Notes: generated from the letters alone by a model not told the origin. Positions 6,429 to 15,564 are shown, counted from the first letter of the stretch. The stretch: 64,000 nucleotides of DNA from CAWATZ01 sp963784995 (GCA_963784995.1 CAWATZ010000004.1:620001-684000); one strand, 5' to 3'. Program-made: numbers and translations.

Positions 6429-8210
6429 ATGTCCATTGAAGTGCCAGACCCCGCCTCGGCAGCGCCGGCCAAGCGTTCGGCCGTCGAGATCCAGAAGGAA
6501 ACCAGCCGGGCGTTGCGCGGCACCATCCTCCAGGAGCTGGCCAGCGAGTCCGACAAGTTCGGCGACGCCGACAAGAGCCTGCTGAAGTTTCACGGCACCT
6601 ATCAGCAGGAGGACCGGGACGCTCGCAAGGCCCGGCGGACCGAGGGGCTGGGTAAACACCACATGTTCATGGTGCGCTGCAAGATCCCGGGCGGCCGGCT
6701 GACGGCGGCGCAGTACCTGGCAGTGGATGAGCTGGCCGGCAAGTACGCCAGCGGCACCCTGCGCTTCACCAGCCGGCAGGGGATTCAGCTGCACGGCGTC
6801 CTGAAGAAAAACCTCAAGGAAACCATCGCCGGCATCAACCACTGTCTGCTGACCACCCTGGGGGCGTGCGGCGACGTGGAGCGCAACCTGATGGCCTGCC
6901 CGGCCCCCCTGCGGCGCAACAACGTCCGCGATCAGCTGCAAGCGGCCGCGGCCCTGCTCGCCCGGCAGCTAGCCCCACGCACGGGGGCCTATCACGAGAT
7001 CTGGCTGGACGGCAAACCGGTCGAGCCAGATTCACAAGCCCGAAGCGCAAGCGAGGGAACCGTATCGGCCGAGAAGGAGGAGCCGCTCTACGGCAAGGTT
7101 TACCTGCCGCGCAAGTTCAAGACCGGCCTGGCCTTGCCCGAGGACAACTGCTGCGACATTTACGCTCAGGATCTGGGGTTCCTGGCGATCGTGGAACACG
7201 ACCGGATCGCCGGCTACAACGTGCTGGTCGGCGGCGGCATGGGCATGACCCACGGCAACGCCAAGACGTTCCCCCACGTGGCCCGGGCGATTTGCTTCGT
7301 GGCCGCGACCGACGTGGCGTCCACGGCCGAGGCGGTGATCAAGCTGTTCCGCGACCACGGCAACCGGGCCGACCGCAAGCGGGCACGCATCAAGTACCTG
7401 GTCCACGACTGGGGCGTGGAACGCTTCCGCGAAATGCTGGCCGGCTATCTTCCCGGTCCGCTGACCTTGCCGCGACCGGTCGAGGTTTCCGGAGTCGATC
7501 TGCACCTGGGCTGGCATCCGCAGGGCGATGGAAAATGGTTTTACGGCCTGAGCGTCGAGAACGGCCGGGTCAAGGATGAGGGTTCCTTCCGACTGCGCAC
7601 CGGCCTGCGTACCCTGGTGCAGCAATTTTCGCCGGAGCTGCGCATCACGCCGTTGCAGGACGTGCTGCTGTGCAACCTGGAAAGCGGAGACCTGCCCAGG
7701 ATCGAGCGACTGCTGGCCGAACACGGCGTCACGCCGCCGGAGAAGCTGTCGCTGCTGCGCAAGCACAGCATGGCCTGCCCGGCCATTCCGACCTGTGGCC
7801 TGGCCATTTCCGAATCGGAGCGGGCCCTGCCGGGGATCATCCAGGAGCTGGAAGCGGTGGTCCGCGAGCTGGGGCTGGAGCGCGAAGCGATCGGGGTGCG
7901 CATGACCGGCTGCCCCAACGGCTGCGTCCGACCTTACCAGAGCGACATCGGCATTGTCGGCCGGACCGGCGACAAATACACCGTCTTCGTGGGCGGCCAT
8001 CTGTTCGGCCAGCGGCTGAACTTCGAGCTGCGCGACCTGGTGCCGCGCTCCCAGATCGTGCTGCTGCTCCGACCGCTGCTGGCTGCCTTCCGCGACGAGC
8101 GCCGGCCGGGCGAAACCTTCGGCGATTACTGCCAGCGCCTGGGACGGGACCATGCCCGGGCCCTGCTGCCGGGTGGGGAACAGGCGCAGCCACAAGCGGA
8201 CCACTTGTGA
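6429..8210 (+). CDS. sir: Sulfite reductase, hemoprotein (siroheme/4Fe-4S)
   Basis: 593 residues. Catalyses six-electron reduction of sulfite to sulfide in assimilation. Seen: first ferredoxin-like half with TSRQGIQLH near 120, CGDVERNLMACP, and the cofactor signature C-x5-C (ACPAIPTCG) and C-x3-C (GCPNGC) near 460-500, which binds the 4Fe-4S cluster and siroheme. It is longer than many relatives partly because of an inserted segment after VEPDS (see repeat at 7032). ATG 6429 starts MSIEVPDP; the upstream GAGAAAG is a weak ribosome site, and the frame is open to 6294. No cysJ flavoprotein is next to it, so it may use ferredoxin. Nitrite reductase is the main alternative within the family. Confidence 0.92.
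   Translation: MSIEVPDPASAAPAKRSAVEIQKETSRALRGTILQELASESDKFGDADKSLLKFHGTYQQEDRDARKARRTEGLGKHHMFMVRCKIPGGRLTAAQYLAVDELAGKYASGTLRFTSRQGIQLHGVLKKNLKETIAGINHCLLTTLGACGDVERNLMACPAPLRRNNVRDQLQAAAALLARQLAPRTGAYHEIWLDGKPVEPDSQARSASEGTVSAEKEEPLYGKVYLPRKFKTGLALPEDNCCDIYAQDLGFLAIVEHDRIAGYNVLVGGGMGMTHGNAKTFPHVARAICFVAATDVASTAEAVIKLFRDHGNRADRKRARIKYLVHDWGVERFREMLAGYLPGPLTLPRPVEVSGVDLHLGWHPQGDGKWFYGLSVENGRVKDEGSFRLRTGLRTLVQQFSPELRITPLQDVLLCNLESGDLPRIERLLAEHGVTPPEKLSLLRKHSMACPAIPTCGLAISESERALPGIIQELEAVVRELGLEREAIGVRMTGCPNGCVRPYQSDIGIVGRTGDKYTVFVGGHLFGQRLNFELRDLVPRSQIVLLLRPLLAAFRDERRPGETFGDYCQRLGRDHARALLPGGEQAQPQADHL
7032..7058 (+). repeat. Dispersed repeat inserted in frame in sulfite reductase
   Basis: The segment containing AAGCCCGAAGCGCAAGCGAG encodes ARSASEG in the sulfite reductase, in a loop between two conserved blocks. 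Almost the same sequence (AAGCCCGGAGCGCAAGCGAC) occurs on the other strand at about 15445-15472, outside a gene. A dispersed repeat has therefore entered the coding sequence without breaking the frame. Confidence 0.7.
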
Positions 8211-8226
8211 CCGCGGGGTGCAAACC

Positions 8227-9159
8227 GTGGCGATCATCGCTGTCTGTCCGAAGTGCAACACGAAATACCAGCTGAATGAGGATGCGCGTGGCAAGCAGAT
8301 CCGCTGTGCCAACGCGACCTGTCGCGCCTTCTTTCAGGTCGCTGCCGAGCCAGCGCCAGATCCGACCGCGCTGACCACGGCGCCACGACAGCCGGCAGCA
8401 GGCCGGATAACTCCCGCGGTGGACGTGGCGGAGAGGCCGCGCCCTCCGCGTCAGACCACCTACCGGACCGGCACGCGCTTCCACAAGCTCCACCTGATCC
8501 TTTCCCTGATCTTCTGTTTGATTTTCCTGGGCGCGACCGCCATCCCCTTTTTCCTGCCGCGGGAAGACACGGAGGAATTCCTGGCCGCGACCGGCTTCCT
8601 GGCCCTGTTCCTGACTGCCTATCTCATCTTTGTCTTCACGGGGCTCCTGCCCGCGCTGCGCGACCTGGGGTTGCGTATCGAGGTGACCGAGGACGGGCTG
8701 GAACTGTATCGCGGCCAGCGGCGGCAGAGCATTCGCTGGGAAGACGTCCAGACTGTCTGGCAGCGGCTGACCCCGCAAGGCCGGCGGGTCGTGGCCACGT
8801 ACTGGGTCAGGCTGAAGACGGGTCAGACCCTGGTCTTCAACGATCGCCTGGACTCTGTGACAGAGCTGGGAGAAACGATCCAGGAGGAGGTCGCCCGCCT
8901 TCAGCTGCCCGGGGCCATCGAGACGTGCCGGGCGGGCGGCGCGGTTCCGTTCGGCCCGGTCCGGGTCAGCCGGCAGGGGATCAGCAAGGGCGGTCAAACG
9001 CTGGAGTGGGACGACATCGCCCAGGTGACCCTGGAACTGGGGGCGCTGGTCGTCAGGAAGAAGCAAGGCCTGGGTCCCTGGTGGCTGCGGGTGTGGATGA
9101 GCCGGGTCCCCAACCTGGACGTGTTCTTCGGTCTGGTGAAGGAGTTCCACGGGGCCTGA
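8227..9159 (+). CDS. MJ0042-type zinc finger membrane protein
   Basis: 310 residues. GTG at 8227 starts just after the sulfite reductase stop, with GGGGTG upstream; another GTG at 8218 is possible. The N-terminus has a zinc-ribbon CPKCNTKYQL ... IRCANATCRAFF, the MJ0042 finger common in planctomycete membrane proteins. Two membrane segments follow (LILSLIFCLIFLGATAIPFF and FLALFLTAYLIFVFTGLL). The remaining 190 residues look like two related beta-rich halves (IEVTEDGLELYRGQ ... IRWEDVQTVW and VRVSRQGISKGGQ ... LEWDDIAQVTL), similar in style to PH-like YcxB/DUF6585 domains. It is probably co-transcribed with its neighbours on both sides. Confidence 0.75.
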   Translation: MAIIAVCPKCNTKYQLNEDARGKQIRCANATCRAFFQVAAEPAPDPTALTTAPRQPAAGRITPAVDVAERPRPPRQTTYRTGTRFHKLHLILSLIFCLIFLGATAIPFFLPREDTEEFLAATGFLALFLTAYLIFVFTGLLPALRDLGLRIEVTEDGLELYRGQRRQSIRWEDVQTVWQRLTPQGRRVVATYWVRLKTGQTLVFNDRLDSVTELGETIQEEVARLQLPGAIETCRAGGAVPFGPVRVSRQGISKGGQTLEWDDIAQVTLELGALVVRKKQGLGPWWLRVWMSRVPNLDVFFGLVKEFHGA

Positions 9160-9180
9160 AGCGCACAGGAGTCAGACACG

Positions 9181-9705
9181 ATGAAACTGCTGACGGGTCT
9201 GTTGCTGCTGCCGGTGGTGGGCGTTTCCGGGGCCTGGATCGTTGTGACGGTCCTGTTCTTCCAGGCCCAGGAGCAGATGCGGGCGCTGGCCGAGAGTACC
9301 CGGCCCCTGATCCAGAAGGCCGGCCCCGAGGCCCGACTGGGCCGGCCCGTGATCCGCGGCCCGGTCCTGGTCTGGGACCTGGTCGCTGGCAAGCGACTGC
9401 GCTTCCGCGAAGAGAAACTTCCTGTGGACTTGCTGGCCCGTTCGGCGGAGGATTGCCGGACGCTCGTCTGCATCAGCGAGATCCAGCACGATAGCGAGAC
9501 GGATTACGGCAACGGCATGAAAGGCTATCGCCAGGTGGCCACGGTCTGGGTGGTCCTGCTGCCGGAGTACCAGATTCAGGGGCCCTACGTGATCGAGGGC
9601 GACAAGCCGCCCTGGATCAAGTTCCTCAAGAAGGGAGAAAAGGGCCCGATCCTGGGCGATCTGGAACGCCCGCTGGGCAAGTGGATTCAGGAACAGGCTC
9701 GTTGA
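9181..9705 (+). CDS. Hypothetical membrane-anchored protein
   Basis: 174 residues, ATG 9181 with AGGAG 9 bases upstream, 21 bases after the preceding gene. One N-terminal hydrophobic segment (LLLLPVVGVSGAWIVVTVLF) probably anchors it, leaving the rest in the periplasm or cytoplasm. The body contains GPVLVWDLVAGKRLRF and VATVWVVLLPEYQIQG, beta-rich. No family is recognised. Its position suggests an operon with the MJ0042-finger membrane protein. Confidence 0.7.
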   Translation: MKLLTGLLLLPVVGVSGAWIVVTVLFFQAQEQMRALAESTRPLIQKAGPEARLGRPVIRGPVLVWDLVAGKRLRFREEKLPVDLLARSAEDCRTLVCISEIQHDSETDYGNGMKGYRQVATVWVVLLPEYQIQGPYVIEGDKPPWIKFLKKGEKGPILGDLERPLGKWIQEQAR

Positions 9706-9711
9706 GGCCGA

Positions 9712-9780
9712 ATGACGTAGGACGGCTCTCCCGAGCCGTCCCACTTGTCCAGACGGCTCGGGAGAGCCGTCCTACGTCAT
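9712..9780. repeat. Perfect palindrome, GTAGGACGGCTC family
   Basis: Arms ATGACGTAGGACGGCTCTCC and so on (9712-9740) mirror 9752-9780 exactly around an 11-base loop. It sits between two convergent genes and overlaps the stop codon of the minus-strand one. Relatives lie at 19931-19983 and 63807-63866. Position and symmetry suit a bidirectional terminator. Confidence 0.85.
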
Positions 9781-10103
9781 TGCCAGAGGTTTGCCGCCGT
9801 GAGATCGTACTCGGTGTTCCAGTAAACGAATCGCCGGGTGGTTTCATCCTTGAGTTCGACGAGCCAGAACCAGGCGTCCACTTGCCCCGGTCGATCGGTC
9901 CGGGTCACCTGGCCCCGGACGGCGCCGTCCGATTCCCAGGTGAGCGGTTCCGGCAGTTCCAGCTTGCCACTGATGCCATGTTTGCTGAAACGGACCTGGT
10001 TGCGCACCCCCTGCTCCTGCAGCACCGTGGTGACTTCCGCTCGTTCGGCGTCCGTTTCGGGCACCAGGACGGCCGAGTGAGTTGTCCATTGCAATCGTTT
10101 CAT
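9777..10103 (-). CDS. Hypothetical protein, 108 residues
   Basis: ATG at 10103 follows GAGGAGG by 4 bases, a clear start. The sequence is beta-rich: RLQWTTHSAVLVPETDAERA, then VRFSKHGISGKLELPEPLTW and WFWLVELKDETTRRFVYWN. No named family. Its stop codon (TGA, 9777-9779) lies inside the arm of the palindrome at 9712-9780, so the repeat forms the 3' end of the gene. About 100 bases separate it from the folC stop. Confidence 0.75.
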   Translation of the reverse strand: MKRLQWTTHSAVLVPETDAERAEVTTVLQEQGVRNQVRFSKHGISGKLELPEPLTWESDGAVRGQVTRTDRPGQVDAWFWLVELKDETTRRFVYWNTEYDLTAANLWQ

Positions 10104-10201
10104 AGGGCCTCCTCGTGGCATTGGAGAAAACGTCCGCTCCGCGGCAGGCACGTGGGGGAAAACGATGCACTTCGCATGCCGGAACTGGCTGATTCGGCGT
10201 T

Positions 10202-11569
10202 TCATTTTATTGCGGCGGGTGGCAGCAGCAAGGGCCGCATTTCTCCCGCCAGGAAGATCGATCCGGTGATGCAAATCAGGTCATCCGGCCCTGCCGACGC
10301 CAGCGCTTGCTGCCAGGCTGCCGCGGGCGTCGGGCTCACGGTCGCCGGCAATTCCGCCGTCTGCCGCAGCCAGCCCGCGAGTTGCTCCGGGTCCGCCGAG
10401 CGCGGATTGTTGGTGTAGCGCGTCAGCCAGGCCTGCTGGAAGCAAGGTGCCAGCACCCGCAACATCCCCGGCAGATCCTTGTCCGTGCTGCCCGCGAAGA
10501 TCAGCAGCCGGCGGCCCTGCGGAAACGAGGTCCGCAGCGTCTCCACCACCGCCCCGGCCGAGGCGACGTTGTGGGCGCAGTCCAGCAGCACGATCGGCCG
10601 GCGGCGCACCACTTCCATCCGGGCCGGCCAGTCCACTTCCGCCAGCCCTTCCGCGACCGCCCGGTCGGGCAGGTGCCAGCCCTGCGCTTGCAACTGCTCG
10701 ATCGCCGCCACGGCCAGGGCGGCGTTGGCCGCCTGATGCTCGCCCAGCAAGCCCAGCTCCATTTCCGGCCAGTTGCGCCGCAGGGTGAAAATGCGGACGC
10801 GCGGCCGGCGCGTTTGCTCGGCGCTGACCATGCCGGGGACGTAGGAGTAGCGAAAATCAACGCCGATCTGCCGCAGCGGAGCGCGCCGCTGGGCGGCGAT
10901 TGCCTCAATCTCGATCCGGGCCTCGGGCACGATGGCGCCGCTCAGCACGGGCCGGCCCGGTTTGATGATCCCGGCCTTTTCCCGGGCGATCAGGGCCAGC
11001 CGATCGCCCAGGATGCGGGTGTGGTCGTAGCTGATGCTGGTGATGATCGACAGCAGCGGCAGGCAGACGTTGGTCGAATCCAGCCGGCCGCCCAGGCCGA
11101 CCTCCAGCACCGCCACGTCCACGCGCCGGCGGACAAAGTGCAGGAAGCCGATGGCCGTGGCCACCTCGAAGAAGGTCGGCGGCGGATCGATGGGACGCGC
11201 CAGGATACAATCACGGACCTCGCCGAGCAGGACCGTCAGTTCGTCGGCGGAGACCGGCTGGCCGTCCACCTGGAACCGTTCCTCGACGCTGACCAGGTGG
11301 GGGGAGGTGAACAGGCCGGTGCGGTAACCGGCCCGCCGCAGGATCGAGGCCAGCATCGCCGAGATCGAGCCTTTGCCCTTGGTGCCCGCGACGTGGAGAA
11401 TGCGCAAGCGGCGGTGCGGATCGCCCAGCCGGGACAGCAGGGTGCGCATCCGGTCCAGCTTCAGATCGGCCGGGGCGGGACTGCGCTGCTCGTAGTTGAT
11501 CAGGCCATACCAGAAGGCACGGACGGCCTCGGCAACAGGGGAGGACGAGGCCGGGAGGAGATTGCTCAT
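10202..11569 (-). CDS. folC: Folylpolyglutamate/dihydrofolate synthase
   Basis: 455 residues, the usual length. FolC adds glutamate to dihydropteroate or folates using ATP. Seen: ATP-binding P-loop VAGTKGKGSISAML near 60, the FTSPHL segment, FFEVATAIGFLHF, EVGLGGRLDSTNV near 155, the ISYDHTRILG block, and DCAHN near 330 of the ligase C-terminal domain. The start ATG at 11569 has no strong ribosome site. The 5' side is occupied by the composite palindromes at 11605-11922. Confidence 0.95.
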   Translation of the reverse strand: MSNLLPASSSPVAEAVRAFWYGLINYEQRSPAPADLKLDRMRTLLSRLGDPHRRLRILHVAGTKGKGSISAMLASILRRAGYRTGLFTSPHLVSVEERFQVDGQPVSADELTVLLGEVRDCILARPIDPPPTFFEVATAIGFLHFVRRRVDVAVLEVGLGGRLDSTNVCLPLLSIITSISYDHTRILGDRLALIAREKAGIIKPGRPVLSGAIVPEARIEIEAIAAQRRAPLRQIGVDFRYSYVPGMVSAEQTRRPRVRIFTLRRNWPEMELGLLGEHQAANAALAVAAIEQLQAQGWHLPDRAVAEGLAEVDWPARMEVVRRRPIVLLDCAHNVASAGAVVETLRTSFPQGRRLLIFAGSTDKDLPGMLRVLAPCFQQAWLTRYTNNPRSADPEQLAGWLRQTAELPATVSPTPAAAWQQALASAGPDDLICITGSIFLAGEMRPLLLPPAAIK

Positions 11570-11604
11570 GACGATGCAGGTGTTCGGGTGAGCCGGGCCT
11601 CAGT

Positions 11605-11922
11605 GGCCGAGCCGCGCACGCAGCGCAGCGGAGTAAGGCGAGCGGCAGGATCAAAGTAGCCATCACGCTCCGCGTGATGAGCCTGCATCACGCGGAGCGT
11701 GATGGCTACTTTGGGTAGGTTTTCTCCTGCCGCTCGCCTAAGCGGTCTTGCGGGCTCCCAGGCCGCTTACTCCGCTGCGCTGCGTGCGCGGCTCGGCGGG
11801 CCTAACTGGCCGGGGGCAGCAGGGCTCAGTGGCCGAGCCGCGCACGCAGCGCAGCGGAGTAAGCGGTCTTGCGGGCTTCCGGACCGCTTACTCCGCTGCG
11901 CTGCGTGCGCGGCTCGGCGGGC
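11605..11922. repeat. Composite of nested and tandem palindromes
   Basis: Two copies of the family GCCGAGCCGCGCACGCAGCG-CAGCGGAGTAAGCGG lie here with their mirrored arms (11605-11800 and 11831-11918). The first is interrupted by a different palindrome: outer arms GGCGAGCGGCAGGA (from 11637) and TCCTGCCGCTCGCC (to 11738), inner arms CAAAGTAGCCATCACGCTCC and its mirror. The interrupting element is flanked by TAA on both sides, where uninterrupted copies have one TAA. The sequence from 11761-11825 recurs at 11882-11947, so about 121 bp is tandemly duplicated, including the last bases of the response regulator gene. Confidence 0.85.
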
Positions 11923-12365
<443 letters not shown>

Positions 12366-12366
<1 letters not shown>

Positions 12367-13169
12367 CAGAAGGTCAGAAACTCCTCGAAGCCAGCAATCA
12401 GGGCCAGGGACGAACGGAAGGCCGCTGTGGCTTCCGCTCCCAGAATGCTCCACGTCTGCTCCGCCAGGGAGACGGCCAGGACGACAACACTCTCCACGCT
12501 TGCTCGTCGCTCCTTGCAACCCAGGGAGGCGGGAACACGGTTGACCGCCAGCGCTGCCTCGCCGGGTGCCAGCCAGTGGGTCAGCTCCGCATCCGTGACG
12601 TACGAGGAGACCACCTGGCGCAGGCTTCGCCAGAGCAAAAACCGCAGTATCTGGGGGCGAAGCTGTTTGAGGGAGTTGTGCCTCAACGCCTGGTTAAGGG
12701 CCGTGGGCCAGTTCGCGGGTAACTCCGGCAGAGCAGTCTCATCCATCCATGATACCAGGCGCTGCCAGTGACGGCCATGAGTCCATGCCAGAATCTCGCG
12801 CAGCCGGGTTTGCCAGGCGTCCGGCTCCGTGATCAGCTCCTTGCTGACCACGAAATCGACGCCCGCCTCCAGTTCCAGGATCATGTCCTGGGGCAAGTGC
12901 CAGTGCCCGAACAAGGCCACTCTCAGCCCGGCCAAATCCGGCGTCGCCCGGATCGCCGAGCACAGTTCCACCCCACTGACCCCCGGCAGGTTGTGGTCCA
13001 GCAGGACCAGGTCGGGACGACGCTGCTCCAGAAACGCCCAGCCCGCCGGGGCATCGGGACAGACGACCACCTCCTGTCCCCCGCGCCGACCAAGTACGCT
13101 GACGACCATCCCCAGTTCGGCGGAGTCATCCACCACCAGGAGCAGAGGCCGATCTCCTTCAGGATTCAT
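12366..13169 (-). CDS. Response regulator with uncharacterised C-terminal domain
   Basis: 267 residues. Residues 1-125 form a receiver: VVDDSAELG, LVLLDHNLPGVSG with the phospho-acceptor Asp, and a lysine in VVSKELI. Residues 130-267 are helical (PALNQALRHNSLKQLRPQIL region, then VESVVVLAVSLAEQTWSILG) without a fold that I recognise and without a DNA-binding helix-turn-helix that I can see. The start overlaps the 3' end of the kinase gene by 11 bases, and the stop overlaps the next regulator start, so the three genes form one coupled unit. The ribosome site before 13169 is weak. Confidence 0.85.
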
Positions 13170-15429
13170 CGCACCAACTCATTTTGGGGAGCCCCCGGGG
13201 CGTTGTCCCGGCCCACCCAGGGCGCTGCCCTGGGCTATCGTGTAGCGCCCCTTCGGGGCTAGTTGTCTTCTGCCCCGAAGGGGCGCTACACGATAGCCCA
13301 GGGCAGCGCCCTGGGTGAGTCGCCGGGCCGCGGGCCAGCCGGGGCAAGGTGAACCAGAACGTCGCTCCCTTGCCGACCTCCGATTCCACCCAGATCCGGC
13401 CGCCGTGCGCCTCCACGATCCTCTGGCAGATGGTCAGCCCCGCGCCGGTCCCCTCCGCTTCCTCGCGCCGGTGCAGCCGGCGAAAGAGCCGGAAAATCTG
13501 TTCGTGGTACTGCGCCTCGATCCCCGGACCGTTGTCGCGGACGAAAAAGGCGACCATCTCGGCCTGCCCATTGCCCTCGTTCCCGAACGTGCTGCCAAGG
13601 ACCACTTCCGGCCGGGGACTCTTGTTGTACTTCAGCCCATTGCTGACCAGGTTGGACAGCAGTTGCACCACGCGCTGCGGATCACCCTCCACGGCCGGCA
13701 GCGGTCCCTCGACGCGGATGGCCCCCTGCTTGCGCTGGAGCAGGTCATGCAGGTCGCTGGAGACGGTTTCAATGACCTCGTTCCAGGAGAAGGCTTGCGG
13801 CGTCTTGATCACCCGGCCGACCCGGCTGAGGGTCAGCAGGTCGTCGATCTGGCTCCCCTGCCGCCGGCAGGCCTGGATCAGCATGTTGACGTAGTCCATG
13901 CCCTCGGTGCCCAGCACCGTCCCGTAGTCCTGGGCCAGGAAGTTACTGAACGACTCCAGGGTGCGCAGCGGTTCCTTGAGGTCGTGCGAGACAACGTACG
14001 TGAAGTCTTCCAGCTCCTGGTTGATCTTGCGCAGCTGGGTGTTGGCCGCCTCCAGTTCCTCGGCCTGGAGGCGTCGGGCGGTATCCAGGCGGTTGCGCTC
14101 GGTGACGTCCCGGCCGACGCTGCGCGAGCGAATGAACTTGCCGTTCTCCTCGATGATGGTGGTGTCGATCCAGACGTCGATGACGGTCCCGTCCTGCTTG
14201 ACCCACTGCGTTTGCATCTCGCCCGGCCGCATCATCCGGGCCGGTTCCTTGAGGAACACGTCGCGGGCCGCCGGGGTCAGCACCTTGGTATAGGGCTGGT
14301 TCATCAGCGCCTGCCGCGGATAGCCCAGGGTTCGCGCCAGCGTGTCATTGCAGGCGACAAACCGGCCGCTGGCGTCGAGACCGAAGTACAGCACCGGGGC
14401 ATGGTTATACAGGTCGCGGTAGCTCTCCTTGAGGCGCTCCAGGTCCGTGTTGCTCTTCCGCAGCTGGACGTTGGCCCGCGACAGGTCCTGAGTCCGGCGG
14501 CGCAGCTCGTTTTCGGTCAGCACCCGGTCGGTGACGTCCAGGAAATGGCAGCGCAGGTGCGTCGGCGTTTCGTCGCGGGAGTAGCAGGTCATCACGTCCA
14601 TCTGCAGGTGCCGGGTCACGAGTGGGACGTGCTCGGTGCCCTGGAGCTGGCGATGGTCCAGCGGCAAGTGGGTCAGGTGGTCCTCGCCCAGCGGCAGACC
14701 ATCGTCGGGGCGGGGGGGCACCCGGACGCGGAAGGTGATGTTGTGCCCCTCGCCGTCCTTGATGGCGCATTGCAGGTGGTGGCTGAGCGACGACACGTCC
14801 TCGGGATGGACGAGGTCCAGAAACGAGCGCGCGACCAGGTCGTGAATCGAGCGGCCGACAAACCGCTGCAGGGCAGCAGTGGCCGCGATCCAGTGCAGAT
14901 TGGGGGCCAGCCGGGCCACCATGCGCAGGCGGGTGCTGCCCGCGAGCTGCCGGCCGGACAGCGGTCCGGGAATTCGGCTGGGGTCGATCACGCCCAGGTC
15001 CTGCAGCCGTTCCATTTGCTCGGTGGCCTTGACCACCTCGCCCAGGGCATTGTGATAGGCCAGGGCGAGGGCGTCGAGCTGCTCCAGCACCGGCCCGGCC
15101 AGCTCTTTCAGAAGGGTCGTTTCCGGTTGGTTCTGCACCAGCCGGGACTGGGGCTTCTTGCGCAAAATGGCGATGCGCCGCTCCAGCAACCGCAGCAGGC
15201 GAGCCTGGCGCAGGTGGGGCCGGCCGCACAGCAAGGCCAATCCGCCGGCCAGCAGCAGGAACACGACCAGGTGCTCGAAGGGAAACGAGGTCAGCAGGCC
15301 GGCACCCCTCGCTTCCGGTCGGCGGCCGACCAGCGCGTGATGAATCCCAAGGTAGGCAGCGAACCCGGCCACCACCAGAACGGTGGCGAGGAGGTTGGAC
15401 CCTGCCAGGCGCCGCCAGTTGCCACGCAT
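13159..15429 (-). CDS. PAS sensor histidine kinase with repeat-encoded tail
   Basis: 756 residues. Two N-terminal membrane segments (about 11-33 and 50-68), a PAS-like region, a clear PAS domain near 330-450 (YFGLDASGRFVACNDTLART), then HisKA with VVSHDLKEPLRTLESFS and a HATPase with N-box QLLSNLVSNGLKYN, G1 RDNGPGIE and G2 GTGAGLTICQRIVEAHGG. It should autophosphorylate on His and pass phosphate to the two downstream regulators. The kinase fold ends at about residue 703. The last 53 residues, THPGRCPGL and following, are translated largely from the palindrome at 13215-13316, so the original stop has been displaced and the frame now runs 11 bases into the next gene. Confidence 0.93.
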   Translation of the reverse strand: MRGNWRRLAGSNLLATVLVVAGFAAYLGIHHALVGRRPEARGAGLLTSFPFEHLVVFLLLAGGLALLCGRPHLRQARLLRLLERRIAILRKKPQSRLVQNQPETTLLKELAGPVLEQLDALALAYHNALGEVVKATEQMERLQDLGVIDPSRIPGPLSGRQLAGSTRLRMVARLAPNLHWIAATAALQRFVGRSIHDLVARSFLDLVHPEDVSSLSHHLQCAIKDGEGHNITFRVRVPPRPDDGLPLGEDHLTHLPLDHRQLQGTEHVPLVTRHLQMDVMTCYSRDETPTHLRCHFLDVTDRVLTENELRRRTQDLSRANVQLRKSNTDLERLKESYRDLYNHAPVLYFGLDASGRFVACNDTLARTLGYPRQALMNQPYTKVLTPAARDVFLKEPARMMRPGEMQTQWVKQDGTVIDVWIDTTIIEENGKFIRSRSVGRDVTERNRLDTARRLQAEELEAANTQLRKINQELEDFTYVVSHDLKEPLRTLESFSNFLAQDYGTVLGTEGMDYVNMLIQACRRQGSQIDDLLTLSRVGRVIKTPQAFSWNEVIETVSSDLHDLLQRKQGAIRVEGPLPAVEGDPQRVVQLLSNLVSNGLKYNKSPRPEVVLGSTFGNEGNGQAEMVAFFVRDNGPGIEAQYHEQIFRLFRRLHRREEAEGTGAGLTICQRIVEAHGGRIWVESEVGKGATFWFTLPRLARGPATHPGRCPGLSCSAPSGQKTTSPEGALHDSPGQRPGWAGTTPRGLPKMSWCDES
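13215..13316. repeat. Palindrome CCCAGGGC family inside kinase 3' end
   Basis: ACCCAGGGCGCTGCCCTGGG at 13215 is mirrored at 13297-13316, and the sequence between (CTATCGTGTAGCGCCCCTTC and its mirror) continues the pairing around a short AGTTGTCTTC centre. Each arm also contains its own small hairpin. The left arm has a relative at 5599-5655. This copy is translated as part of the histidine kinase. Confidence 0.85.
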
Positions 15430-15439
15430 GATTCGTCCC

Positions 15440-15475
15440 TGCCGAGTCCCGTCGCTTGCGCTCCGGGCTTACGTA
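15440..15475 (-). repeat. Dispersed AAGCCCGGAGCGCAAGCGAC repeat
   Basis: On the minus strand this reads TACGTAAGCCCGGAGCGCAA and continues GCGACGGGA. It matches the segment inserted in the sulfite reductase at 7032-7058. It lies directly upstream of the histidine kinase start and downstream of glyS. Confidence 0.65.
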
Positions 15476-15542
15476 ACCGAGTCGATCCCGCTCGCGGACC
15501 AGAGGATTGCATCTTACCAGCAAGCAGGGCGCGATGGCCAGA

Positions 15543-15563
15543 GGCCCGGGGAGAATCCGGGCC
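15543..15563 (-). terminator. Hairpin after glyS
   Basis: GGCCCGG (15543-15549) pairs with CCGGGCC (15557-15563) around a 7-base loop, beginning one base after the glyS stop codon. No U-run follows on the minus strand, so it is a hairpin that may act with Rho or protect the 3' end, not a textbook intrinsic terminator. Confidence 0.55.
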
Positions 15564-15564
15564 T

